Positions 15,727 to 23,957 of a stretch of 64,000 bases of DNA are shown piece by piece (the first letter of the stretch is position 1; each line of letters opens with the position of its first letter). This stretch comes from an uncultured Candidatus Melainabacteria bacterium (lineage in GTDB: Bacteria; Cyanobacteriota; Vampirovibrionia; Gastranaerophilales; Gastranaerophilaceae): the NCBI GenBank assembly GCA_934693235.1, contig CAKUUY010000001.1:124001-188000 (forward strand). The letters are read 5' to 3'. Position numbers and translations under genes: made by a program. The notes beneath the pieces are model-generated. The model was not told the DNA's origin, made no database searches, and saw only the letters and a list, made by a program, of their open reading frames with translations.

Positions 15727-16770
15727 ATGGGCATATATGATATGAACGGCTGGCAAGGTGGTCCGAGACGACCTATCACATACAATTTAAGACCGGGACA
15801 AATGCGCGGAATGGGCAAAGTACAATATGCCCCTAACCAAACAGTCATAAACAATATTTTTAACGGCTATGGAAATAGCTACGGGATGGATTGTTGTAAC
15901 AACTCTAATAGTAGTATTCCAAAATGGATGCAGTGGACGATGGGTATCGGAGGTGCAATGTCTGCCGTAGGAACTTTCATGGCTGCTCTTGGTGGTAATG
16001 AAGAAACTGAAGGTGCTGGCGGAGAGAAAAAGACAGGCAAAACAACTAATGAAACCACTAGTGAATTATCTAAACAAGAGCAGGCACGCAAAACTCTTGA
16101 TAGCATTGGCTTAACTAAAAAAGACGGTTATGAAGTTTTGGCTGATGAAGATGGTAATTTGATTTATAGGTATACAGATCCAAATGATCCAACAAATCCT
16201 ATAGATGCTAAGAATCTTAAAGAATTGATGAATCTTTGCACAGCAGATGAGAAAAAAGCTGCTAAAGAAGTAAAAGCCGAAAATAAAACCCAAACAGAAC
16301 AAACAGAACAAACAGAGAAAACAGAAACGATTACACCTAGACTCTTCACAGACATGACAGGTCTAGACAGCGAAGAAGAAGTTCTTGCAAAATACAAAGA
16401 AGTAACAGGAGCCGATGCAGTAAAAATCGGTGATATAAGTGCAGACAGTATTACATTAAGCTCTGTTTCCGATAAAGGCAACAATACTAATATGGCAGGA
16501 ACATTAAATATCAAAACTGCAGATTTAAAAGGTATTGAACTTGGCAAAACTAAATCCCTAGGAACATTCCAAGGTAAGGCAGTTGTTGCTGAAAACTTAG
16601 ATGGATACATAAGAATTAAAGTTGGAGACGAACAGACTTACATTGTCGGTAAGGCTTTTGATGGTTCATATAAAGGCTTCCAAGCTACAGGCTTAGCTGT
16701 AGATGGAACCGGAGTCTCAAACTGGCATGGCTCCGTTAGCCGCACCCACCCGACGAAGCAACACCGGTAG
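15727..16770 (+). CDS. Gly/Asn/Met-rich protein with shared DGY module
   Basis: This 347-aa protein starts with a Gly/Arg/Pro-rich region, the motif QTVINNIF (as KTIVNNYF in 13169), then DCCNNSNSS, and a hydrophobic helix (WTMGIGGAMSAVGTFMAALGG, ~77-97). Residues ~118-165 (IGLTKKDGYEV, DGNLIYRY, NLKELMNL) form the same module as in 14232. A Glu/Thr/Gln-rich linker follows, and then a beta-rich end. The last residues, THPTKQHR, look unlike the rest. From 16743 another frame reads PPDEATPVANNSSA to 16790, so a frameshift or sequencing error near the C-rich run is possible. The ribosome site is AAGAGGT. Function unknown. Confidence 0.72.
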   Translation: MGIYDMNGWQGGPRRPITYNLRPGQMRGMGKVQYAPNQTVINNIFNGYGNSYGMDCCNNSNSSIPKWMQWTMGIGGAMSAVGTFMAALGGNEETEGAGGEKKTGKTTNETTSELSKQEQARKTLDSIGLTKKDGYEVLADEDGNLIYRYTDPNDPTNPIDAKNLKELMNLCTADEKKAAKEVKAENKTQTEQTEQTEKTETITPRLFTDMTGLDSEEEVLAKYKEVTGADAVKIGDISADSITLSSVSDKGNNTNMAGTLNIKTADLKGIELGKTKSLGTFQGKAVVAENLDGYIRIKVGDEQTYIVGKAFDGSYKGFQATGLAVDGTGVSNWHGSVSRTHPTKQHR

Positions 16771-16804
16771 CAAATAATAGTTCTGCTTAGTGGAATAGTT
16801 AAAT

Positions 16805-16838
16805 AAAAACATCTAGATATTCAGTTCTAGGTGTTTTT
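16805..16838 (+). terminator. Terminator after the Gly/Met-rich cluster
   Basis: AAAAACATCTAG pairs with CTAGGTGTTTTT (one G-U pair), with a 10-base loop and a T-run. It separates the cluster from rpiB. Confidence 0.8.
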
Positions 16839-16892
16839 ATATATTTACAAATTTTCTCCTAATTTGTATAATAAAAACAAAAGGAGAAAATT

Positions 16893-17321
16893 ATGACCAA
16901 AATAGCAATCGGGTCTGACCACGGTGGTTTTGAATACAAAGCAAAAATTATTGATTATTTAAAAGAGCACAATTTTGAATATGAAGATATGGGAACTTAT
17001 TCAACAGATTCTTGTGATTATCCTATAATTGCTCAAAAAGTTGCAAAAGAAGTAGTAGCAGGCAATGCCGACAAAGGAATTTTGATTTGTGGTACAGGTA
17101 TTGGAATGTCAATAGCTGCAAATAAAATTAAAGGTATTAGAGCTGCGTTATGTTCCGATACGTTCTCTGCGAGAGCAACAAGAGCACACAATAATTCAAA
17201 TATCTTGTGTTTGGGACAACGTGCAATCGGAGAATGTTTGGCACTTGATATTGTAGATGTGTGGCTTCATACAGAATTTGAGGGCGGCAGACACCAAAGA
17301 AGAATTGATGAAATTGAATGA
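16893..17321 (+). CDS. rpiB: Ribose 5-phosphate isomerase B
   Basis: This 142-aa protein is a full-length RpiB/LacAB-family isomerase: IAIGSDHGGFEYK at the start, ICGTGIGMSIAANKIKGIRAALC near 65-87 with the catalytic Cys region, and the RAHNNSNILCLG motif. It interconverts ribose 5-phosphate and ribulose 5-phosphate in the pentose phosphate pathway. A TATAAT box (near 16868) and AAAGGAG lie upstream. rsfS follows after a 121-bp MITE-like insertion. Confidence 0.93.
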   Translation: MTKIAIGSDHGGFEYKAKIIDYLKEHNFEYEDMGTYSTDSCDYPIIAQKVAKEVVAGNADKGILICGTGIGMSIAANKIKGIRAALCSDTFSARATRAHNNSNILCLGQRAIGECLALDIVDVWLHTEFEGGRHQRRIDEIE

Positions 17322-17336
17322 GGTAGTTGTTTGATA

Positions 17337-17457
17337 AAACCCTCTCCCGCATTCGTAACGTTCGCTCTAGCTCACTAAGAATTCTTCCATCTCGCAGAGA
17401 GAGGGTGAGTTGTCGTTTGCTGATAACGGTGAGCATTACAAATGCTGGAGAGGGTTT
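17337..17457 (+). mobile_element. MITE-like repeat element, copy 1
   Basis: This 121-bp element is bounded by perfect 11-bp terminal inverted repeats AAACCCTCTCC (17337-17347) and GGAGAGGGTTT (17447-17457). With five mismatches the symmetry extends to about 30 bp per end. It encodes no protein. A second copy of its left half, with a 22-base identical block, lies inverted at 60260-60335. It sits between rpiB and rsfS and is richer in G+C than its surroundings. No clear target-site duplication was seen. Confidence 0.75.
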
Positions 17458-17533
17458 GAGAAATCATTTTATCTTTAATTCTAGTTGCAAATCCAACCAA
17501 ATTATGCTAAAATAGAGTAATAAAGGAAAAATT

Positions 17534-17923
17534 ATGACTGAAATTGATTCAAAAAAACTTGCTTGTGTTATCGCAAGGACACTGGATGAAAAACTCGGAA
17601 AAAACATTACTATTTTAAATATTAGCAATGTTTCATCATTGGCTGATTATTTTGTTATTGTTACCGGAGATTCTACTCCTCAGGTAAAAGCCTTGATGAA
17701 CAACACCAAAGAAAAAATTAAGGAATTGTTTTCTCGTTCTCCTGTCAGAATGGAAAATGATATAAAAAATCGTTGGAATTTACTTGATTATGGAGATGTT
17801 GTTGTTCATATTTTACATAAAGAAGAACGAGAAACTTATGCAATAGAAAAATTCTGGAATCACGCATTTTCTATTCCCGAAGATGAATGGAAAGCTGCTT
17901 CCGAAAAATATAAAACTTTTTAA
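17534..17923 (+). CDS. rsfS: Ribosome silencing factor RsfS
   Basis: This 129-aa Iojap/RsfS-family protein has the hallmarks SSLADYFVIVTGDSTPQVKAL (~34-54) and WNLLDYGDVVVHIL (~81-94), followed by the Arg-Glu-Tyr-x-(I/L)-E-x-x-W region. RsfS binds ribosomal protein L14 and blocks subunit joining during starvation. In many bacteria it follows nadD-yqeK, but here those genes are at 41050-42190. An extended -10 (TGCTAAAAT) and AAAGGA lie upstream. Confidence 0.93.
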   Translation: MTEIDSKKLACVIARTLDEKLGKNITILNISNVSSLADYFVIVTGDSTPQVKALMNNTKEKIKELFSRSPVRMENDIKNRWNLLDYGDVVVHILHKEERETYAIEKFWNHAFSIPEDEWKAASEKYKTF

Positions 17924-17933
17924 TAACGTAATT

Positions 17934-17964
17934 GGCTTCACATTATCGTGAGGCCTTTTCTTTT
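17934..17964 (+). terminator. Terminator after rsfS
   Basis: GGCTTCAC pairs with GTGAGGCC (one G-U), with a short loop and a T-rich tail. Confidence 0.8.
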
Positions 17965-17987
17965 GTACGTTACATTTCGACATACTA

Positions 17988-18015
17988 TTGCAAAATCTTG
18001 AAAATAGTGTAGAAT
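17988..18015 (+). promoter_or_regulatory. Promoter of the TPR gene
   Basis: TTGCAA (17988-17993) and TAGAAT (18010-18015) are 16 bp apart, upstream of the gene at 18050. The -35 is the same TTGCAA as before the Fic and NAGPA genes. Confidence 0.6.
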
Positions 18016-18049
18016 AAAGGAATAGATAATCTCATAAAAGGGAAGAGCA

Positions 18050-19111
18050 ATGAATAGAGAAGAAATTAATAATAAAATCAATGAACTAACTTTAGCTATG
18101 GCTAAAGATCCACAAAATCCAGAAAATTACCACAGATTGTCTGAACTTTACATTCAGATTGAAGATTATGACAAAGTAATGTCAGTTTTAGATAGTCTTT
18201 TAGCAATCAAACCTGATGATGTTCAAGCTTTAGTCGGGATGGGTACAATGTGGTTTTATGAAAAAGATTTCAGAAAATCTCTTTCTTATTACAACAAAGC
18301 TCTTGTAGTAAACCCTAAAAATTACTTGATTTATTACAACATGGGTAATGTTTTTGCTGAATGGAAAAATTTTCCTAAAGCTTTATTTTACTACAATAGA
18401 GCAATTGATTTGAACTCTACAAACCCTGAAATATACAACGCTATCGCACTTTTATATCAAGATAACGAAGATTATATTGAATCAAAAGCATATTATGAAA
18501 AAGCTCTGTCTCTTGATCCTGAGAACCTTACAGCGTTAATTGATATGGGTAACGTTTGTTTCAAATTATTTGATTATGAAACGGCATTAAATCTTTACAA
18601 AAAAGTTTTTGTACTTAATCCGGACAACAAAATTGTTGCAATTTGTATCGGCAATACATTAACTCTTATGAAAGAACGAGAAAAAGCTTACAACTATTTC
18701 GAAAAAGCTTTAAAAATGGATGGCGACAACTATAAAGCATACATCTGCTATGCAATTGCTCTATCAGAGTTTGGAGAATATGATATGGCTGTTGCAATGT
18801 ATGAAAAAGCTCAAAATGTTAAACCTGCTGAAATTGAAGCTCAAGTATTACGTGCGAACCTTTATACAAACTTTAATCACCTTGATAAGGCAATGGAGTT
18901 ATATAAAGAAGCTATTCGTTTAAAACCTAACAGTGCATTGACTTATATGCTATTAGGAAATGCACACTACCTTAAAGGAGAAATTGAACAAGCAATAGCA
19001 TCATATAGAGCATCAATAAATATTTCGCCAGAAAATGACGAATACAGACTTGTTTATACTCAGGTTTTGGACGAATATATTGATAAAAAAAGAAACGGAG
19101 AAGCTGTTTAA
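18050..19111 (+). CDS. Tetratricopeptide repeat protein
   Basis: This 353-aa protein is almost entirely TPR, with about nine to ten 34-residue helix pairs (units of the type YYNKALVVNPKNYLIYYNMG). It has no signal peptide or membrane segment, so a cytoplasmic protein-protein scaffold is likely. The start has a GGGAAGAG ribosome site. The downstream Tic20-like gene begins 1 bp after its stop, so the two are cotranscribed; the TPR protein may work at the membrane with it. Partners are unknown. Confidence 0.88.
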   Translation: MNREEINNKINELTLAMAKDPQNPENYHRLSELYIQIEDYDKVMSVLDSLLAIKPDDVQALVGMGTMWFYEKDFRKSLSYYNKALVVNPKNYLIYYNMGNVFAEWKNFPKALFYYNRAIDLNSTNPEIYNAIALLYQDNEDYIESKAYYEKALSLDPENLTALIDMGNVCFKLFDYETALNLYKKVFVLNPDNKIVAICIGNTLTLMKEREKAYNYFEKALKMDGDNYKAYICYAIALSEFGEYDMAVAMYEKAQNVKPAEIEAQVLRANLYTNFNHLDKAMELYKEAIRLKPNSALTYMLLGNAHYLKGEIEQAIASYRASINISPENDEYRLVYTQVLDEYIDKKRNGEAV

Positions 19112-19112
19112 A

Positions 19113-19517
19113 ATGAGAGAAAATACTCCGTATTTTATTGAACGACTAATTGCGGCGTTGTCATATTTGACAATGGGAGTAGTCGGTTTTGTATGGTTAA
19201 TTATTGGTTTATTTACACAAGCAAGTCTTAAACCATATCTGAAGTTCCATATTTTTCAATCAATATTTATATCGTTGGGATTTACGGTTATTTCAATGTT
19301 AGTAGGATGGATTTCAAATATTTTGAGTTTCATTCCGCTAATAAATAAAATAGTTGCACAGATTAATTTCTTGTTGAATATGCCTTTATTATTTGACTAT
19401 TCGTTGCTGCAAGCAGTAATATATGCGTTTATAATATACTTGGCAGCAACCGCATTTATAGGAAAATATAGTTACATCCCTTGGATTTCTGACATAATTG
19501 AACAAAGTGTAAAGTAA
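19113..19517 (+). CDS. Tic20-like membrane protein
   Basis: This 134-aa protein has four hydrophobic helices. The pattern ERLIAALSYL at the start, YLKFHIFQSIF in the middle and GKYSYIPWISDIIEQSV at the end matches the cyanobacterial/plastid Tic20 (Ycf60) family. In plastids Tic20 is part of the inner-envelope protein translocon; the role of the bacterial forms is unclear. I chose ATG 19113, one base after the TPR stop, rather than a start inside the TPR gene. This is a useful lineage hint towards the cyanobacterial phylum. Confidence 0.72.
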   Translation: MRENTPYFIERLIAALSYLTMGVVGFVWLIIGLFTQASLKPYLKFHIFQSIFISLGFTVISMLVGWISNILSFIPLINKIVAQINFLLNMPLLFDYSLLQAVIYAFIIYLAATAFIGKYSYIPWISDIIEQSVK

Positions 19518-19532
19518 AATACTTAACAAAGA

Positions 19533-19558
19533 AAAAGCCCTCTAAAAGGGCTTTTTTG
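19533..19558 (+). terminator. Terminator after the Tic20-like gene
   Basis: AAAAGCCCT and AGGGCTTTT form a stem followed by Ts. It lies between two convergent genes and may also act weakly on the minus strand. Confidence 0.85.
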
Positions 19559-19598
19559 AGATATACTCAACGATGAAAAGATCTATGAGATAAGAAGA

Positions 19599-20873
19599 TT
19601 ACGTTTTGTCGGTTTTGGATAAGACAATCGCATTTGAAAGCGGAATTCCTCCTTTTTGTTGAGGATGGTTTACAACACTTCCATTAACATACATAACTGT
19701 TGAACCTCCACCATCAAGGTTAATCGCTCCAACACAACCGATTGACTGCATAAAATGTGCAAGTTCATTCAGCGTCATTCCTATTGAGCTCCCCTCACGT
19801 CCATCAACTGCAACAAGAATTAAGTTATTATCGGCTGTATAACCAATAGCTGTTCTTGGATTTCTACCTCCAATTGCTTCGAGTTTTTGTGCCGTCATGT
19901 CAACAAAAATTTCTCCATTTTTAACCAAATACGGCCCACCGCTGATTATATGTTTAACACCTTTCCAATCTGGATTCGTATTTACGATTAGTTCTGAATC
20001 TTTTTTATCTAATAAAGGATACAACAAAGATTTTGGGCCTGTAATAACATACCCATTTTGCGGAATTTCCAGAGGGTTTGCAGATGTTTTAACTATTTTC
20101 CCGTCAACTACTTGTAATCCAGTTCCATATTTAGGTGCTTGTGGAGCATATTTTCCCCACTCAGGCGTATAAACAAGAACGTATGTTGATAACATTCTTG
20201 GTTGATTTATATTGTTAACCTTAATTGTTTTCATACTACCTTTAATCGTTGCATTCAATTGAACCCTCGCAATATCAAATCTCTGAGGAGCTCTGTCTTC
20301 AAAAATACCAAAAGCAACTCTATCATAAATCGGCCCAGTATACATTTTTTTGTTAATCATCAATGTTCCCAGAGGAACTCCTGTTTGAGGCTTAAAATAC
20401 GTACCATTAATTGCGGCTATAGCGTTATTATTCTTAGCAATTGTGGTTATTGTTCTTCTACTTTTCAAAGTTGAATCCGAAGAAAGAGCCGGAGTTAACT
20501 CTATGTTTTTTGCAAGTTTCATATCAGCTTCTACAACATTAATTCTAACCGGTTTACTATTATAATATCTAGTGAGTTTAATATGCTTTACCCCACTCGA
20601 AACATTTGTAATAACAGCTTTCGGATATTTATTCCGTACCATTATATCAAAATTTTTCTGTCGAACTTCAGGAGAAATCTCATTAAGAATTTTTATCTTT
20701 AGTTGACCGGTATCAAAGTCAGGGGCCGTCACCTGTGCTACTTTTGTACTCCCTGCATGAATAGGTAAAAGCCCTTGACACAAAACTAAAACCCCAATTA
20801 TTGAAAGATTAATTATAATATCAACGATCTTTCTCAATTCATAATTTTCAGCATTACAAAATAGTGTATCCAT
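19599..20873 (-). CDS. Exported phosphodiester glycosidase (NAGPA domain)
   Basis: This 424-aa protein has an N-terminal membrane/signal helix (about 17-40, IINLSIIGVLVLCQGLL). The C-terminal NAGPA domain shows AINGTYFKPQTGVPLGTLMI, GVKHIISGGPYLVKNG, NPRTAIGYT, VDGR and NLDGGGSTVMYVNG. The family includes the mammalian uncovering enzyme and bacterial exopolysaccharide or cell-wall phosphodiester glycosidases, so the substrate here is probably an envelope glycan. GAGGTG precedes the ATG. A consensus promoter and a ~100-base structured leader lie upstream. Confidence 0.88.
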   Translation of the reverse strand: MDTLFCNAENYELRKIVDIIINLSIIGVLVLCQGLLPIHAGSTKVAQVTAPDFDTGQLKIKILNEISPEVRQKNFDIMVRNKYPKAVITNVSSGVKHIKLTRYYNSKPVRINVVEADMKLAKNIELTPALSSDSTLKSRRTITTIAKNNNAIAAINGTYFKPQTGVPLGTLMINKKMYTGPIYDRVAFGIFEDRAPQRFDIARVQLNATIKGSMKTIKVNNINQPRMLSTYVLVYTPEWGKYAPQAPKYGTGLQVVDGKIVKTSANPLEIPQNGYVITGPKSLLYPLLDKKDSELIVNTNPDWKGVKHIISGGPYLVKNGEIFVDMTAQKLEAIGGRNPRTAIGYTADNNLILVAVDGREGSSIGMTLNELAHFMQSIGCVGAINLDGGGSTVMYVNGSVVNHPQQKGGIPLSNAIVLSKTDKT

Positions 20874-21009
20874 AATTTCACCTCATTTTGGGTATTGGAT
20901 ACCTTTTTGTTTAAAGAGTGGGGTGGGGATTAACACTCATCGGAAACCTGTAAAACCATTTTCAGGATCTTCCTACTACTATTGTAACATATTTTAACAT
21001 ATTTTGCAA
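20874..21009 (-). promoter_or_regulatory. Promoter and structured leader of the NAGPA gene
   Basis: On the minus strand, TTGCAA (21009-21004) and TACAAT (20986-20981) are 17 bp apart. The leader of about 100 bases can form several hairpins: CCTGAAAA/TTTTACAGG, GAGTG/CACTC around a CCCC run, and GGTAT-CCA-ATACC just before the ribosome site. No known riboswitch class is recognised. Confidence 0.6.
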
Positions 21010-21083
21010 GTAGCCACAACCCCCAAATAGCAAAGATTTTACAAAACTAAATAAGGGCAAATTTACACTTTTTAACAATTTTA

Positions 21084-23369
21084 TTAATCAATATCTACCG
21101 GTTCTCGTTGAATTTTATCTATTGCTTCGCGCGCAGTAAAGACAAGTGATTCCGGTACATTATCAATTGTTGTAAATTGCCTTAAAACATCTACAACTCT
21201 TTTGAAAGAACGTACAATATCACCTTCGCCCATATCAACTTGCTCTGTAATAGTTTCCCATTCAGCTCCCTCAACCCATAGTTCTATTAGCGATGAAAAA
21301 TATGGATTTATATACATAGGAGCTTCTACGGAATATTTATTCTGAACTTTTTCAACTTTTCTTCTAATATTTCTAATCAAATTAAGAGTCTTTCTTACAG
21401 GTTCAGAAATTGGTAAATACGGAATATCAATTCTTAAATCTTCTGTCGTAATAGCACAAACAACTGCTGACAATTGAGCCGGTGTAAGATTTTCCAGAAT
21501 ATTTGAAAATATAATCTGAGCAATAAACAATTCATTTTCTGAACGAATTTGGGAAGTAGTAATGCCATATTCTGTAGGATAATCATCTCTAAGGTACCCA
21601 AAATCAATTAAAACGCTTCTATGTGCCAAGAACTTATTCCAAAAGATATCACGTTGACGTTCGATTTCTTTTTCTAATTTTTTAGAACGAGTAGAAAAAC
21701 GCTCTAATACTTCTACATTTTTTGAATGTTTTTTATATAATTTACAAATATCACATTGAAAACTGTGCATTTTTTGAAGCATAGCTTTTGTTTCTTTCCC
21801 AAAATTGATGGCTTCAGCAGACAATGGTCGATTTTTAGAGCGCTCTTGTTTACAGATTTTTTTGTATGTTTGCCGGTTTTGAACGTAAATATGACGAATT
21901 TTATCATACTCAGATAACTTATCGTTGCATAATTTATACGGACAAACAAATTCGCGAGATTTAATTTCATCTTCAATCTGTTTTTTGGCTGACAACAGCG
22001 GCTGCAAACGAGTTCCTGAAGAAAAATAACCAAAACTTTTTAAAATAAGTTCTTTAGCTTCTTCCAAACTGAACCTCTGCAACAAATTCAAAACCATTGA
22101 ATATGATGGAGAGAAACGACTTTCAAGAGGATTTGCATCACTCAAAACAAGTTCTGCAACCTCTTCCGGTGTTTGAAATTGTGTTCCAACTATTGTTACA
22201 TAACCGACTTCATCCATTCCACGACGTCCCGCACGTCCAGACATTTGCAAAAATTCACTTGCCGTAAGCATTCTATGACCTGAATCAGTTCTTTTACTAG
22301 TAGAACTAATAACTGTAGAGCGCGCCGGCATATTTATTCCGGCTGCAAGCGTTTCTGTTGCAAAAACAACTTTTATCAAACCTTTTTGGAACAGTTTTTC
22401 AACCAAAATTTTCCAAGCTGGTAAAAGTCCGGCATGATGCGATGCAACACCGCATAAAAGATATTCAATATGTTTGTTGTTATAAAGATGCGGATTTTCT
22501 GCAATAAATTCGTCTATAAATTGCCTTATTTGAGCTTTTTCACCTCTTGTTACCAAGTCAAGTGAAGCACATTTTTCCATCTGCTCATCACATTTTTTAC
22601 GAGAAAAAGTAAAATAAATTGCAGGCAACATATCATTTTCTTGTAAATTCTTTATAATTTCTTTTACATAAGACTTTTTATTTTGAAATTTTTTACCAAA
22701 AACTCTTTTTTCTGGTTTAATTTTTTTATTAAGTTGACCACTTGGAGTTAACAATGGCAACAATTTTGTCGGTTGAGAACTATCAAAATAGAAAAATTTT
22801 AGCGGAACAGGTCGAAAATCAGTATCTACGAGTTCTGTTTTTGAATGAACTGTGTTGATCCAATCTGTCAACTCTTGAGCATTAGCAACTGTAGCAGAAA
22901 GTGCAATAATTTGAACATTTGTAGGACAATAAATTATACTTTCTTCCCAAACTGTTCCACGCTGCTCATCATTCATATAGTGAACTTCATCTAACACAAC
23001 GTATTTAACATCTTTCATATTATCTGTAACAGAACCAAAATTAGTACCATAGAGCATATTTCTAAAAACTTCGGTTGTCATTATGACAATTTGAGCGTTT
23101 CTGTTTATTGAAGTATCACCTGTTAACAAACCAACCTTATCATATCCATATTTTTCACTAAAGTCGTAGTATTTTTGGTTAGAAAGAGCTTTTAAAGGAG
23201 TTGTATAAAAAATTCGGGTTTCATCTTTTAAAGCGTTGTTAATTGCGTGTTCAGCAATAACCGTTTTCCCTGCACCTGTAGGAGCACAAACTACAACACT
23301 TTCGCCATTATCAATAAACTCACAAGCTTCTTTTTGAAAATCATCCAACTCAAACGGGAATTCAGCCAT
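21084..23369 (-). CDS. Ski2/Mtr4-like DEVH RNA helicase
   Basis: This 761-aa superfamily 2 helicase has Walker A CAPTGAGKT (28-36), DEVH at 127-130, SAT (LSATVAN), and QMSGRAGRRGMDEVG as motif VI. After the helicase core come a coiled-coil region (~500-560) and a C-terminal helical domain related to DSHCT. That makes it a bacterial Ski2-like protein, a type common in cyanobacteria and actinobacteria. A role in RNA unwinding or turnover is likely; the partner nuclease is not visible here. The ribosome site is AAGGAG. Confidence 0.88.
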   Translation of the reverse strand: MAEFPFELDDFQKEACEFIDNGESVVVCAPTGAGKTVIAEHAINNALKDETRIFYTTPLKALSNQKYYDFSEKYGYDKVGLLTGDTSINRNAQIVIMTTEVFRNMLYGTNFGSVTDNMKDVKYVVLDEVHYMNDEQRGTVWEESIIYCPTNVQIIALSATVANAQELTDWINTVHSKTELVDTDFRPVPLKFFYFDSSQPTKLLPLLTPSGQLNKKIKPEKRVFGKKFQNKKSYVKEIIKNLQENDMLPAIYFTFSRKKCDEQMEKCASLDLVTRGEKAQIRQFIDEFIAENPHLYNNKHIEYLLCGVASHHAGLLPAWKILVEKLFQKGLIKVVFATETLAAGINMPARSTVISSTSKRTDSGHRMLTASEFLQMSGRAGRRGMDEVGYVTIVGTQFQTPEEVAELVLSDANPLESRFSPSYSMVLNLLQRFSLEEAKELILKSFGYFSSGTRLQPLLSAKKQIEDEIKSREFVCPYKLCNDKLSEYDKIRHIYVQNRQTYKKICKQERSKNRPLSAEAINFGKETKAMLQKMHSFQCDICKLYKKHSKNVEVLERFSTRSKKLEKEIERQRDIFWNKFLAHRSVLIDFGYLRDDYPTEYGITTSQIRSENELFIAQIIFSNILENLTPAQLSAVVCAITTEDLRIDIPYLPISEPVRKTLNLIRNIRRKVEKVQNKYSVEAPMYINPYFSSLIELWVEGAEWETITEQVDMGEGDIVRSFKRVVDVLRQFTTIDNVPESLVFTAREAIDKIQREPVDID

Positions 23370-23503
23370 CTTTACTCCTTAAAACTATTCTATTACTTAT
23401 ATTATGCCCTAAAAAGTAAAATTTGTAAAATATGTTGCAATTTGTTTTCCAAAACTAGCAAAAAAATTTTTTATGGTTTTTCAAACAATAAAGGAGAAAA
23501 TTT

Positions 23504-23884
23504 ATGCAAATCAACCAATCTTACAACCACTCACATCAACAAAGCTTTGGAGCTTTTCACATACACGCCGGAGTAAAAGAGGCTTTACAAAAAAGAGCTT
23601 CTGCAACTGATATTGAAGAAATTGCAAAGTTAATTACAGAACAAAAACTTAACAAAAATGTAGATATAACTTTATATACAACAAAATCAACAAAATTAGG
23701 GGCAAATATTTTCCCAAAAGATTTCAAAACTTCAATTGCTACAGAAAATCCTCAAGAAGGTTTGTTCTACAAATTAAGAAGTCCGCTAAAATTTATTAAA
23801 TCAATATGCAAAAAAGCAGACAAAATGTCTGAAAATATAGAAGTTGAAAACGCTAAAAAACAAGCATTGAGCAACATTGAATAA
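23504..23884 (+). CDS. Hypothetical protein, 126 aa
   Basis: A start with AAAGGAG and a terminator after the stop support this as a real single gene. The N-terminus (MQINQSYNHSHQQSFGAFHI) is polar and His/Gln-rich. The middle holds two helices and a strand (DITLYTTKSTKLGANIF), and the C-terminus is Lys-rich and helical. It has no signal peptide or membrane segment. I do not recognise a family. A similar 'SFGAF/ KFN' type N-terminus, with short polar residues and then a hydrophobic patch, occurs in the protein at 46488. Confidence 0.65.
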   Translation: MQINQSYNHSHQQSFGAFHIHAGVKEALQKRASATDIEEIAKLITEQKLNKNVDITLYTTKSTKLGANIFPKDFKTSIATENPQEGLFYKLRSPLKFIKSICKKADKMSENIEVENAKKQALSNIE

Positions 23885-23901
23885 ACAGATATCTATACAA
23901 T

Positions 23902-23939
23902 AAAAAATACCACTCATAATAAAGTGAGCGGTATTTTTT
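23902..23939. terminator. Bidirectional terminator
   Basis: AAAAAATACCACTCA and TGAGCGGTATTTTTT pair with one mismatch. T-runs on both strands serve the 126-aa gene and serS, which converge here. Confidence 0.85.
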
Positions 23940-23957
23940 ACTTATTATTTTTATTGT

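Noticed and set aside
17327..17515. 62-codon open frame inside the MITE-like element
   Set aside because: It has no ribosome site and consists of the terminal inverted repeat sequence.
23247..23576. 109-codon plus-strand frame across the helicase start
   Set aside because: It overlaps two better genes and has no ribosome site.
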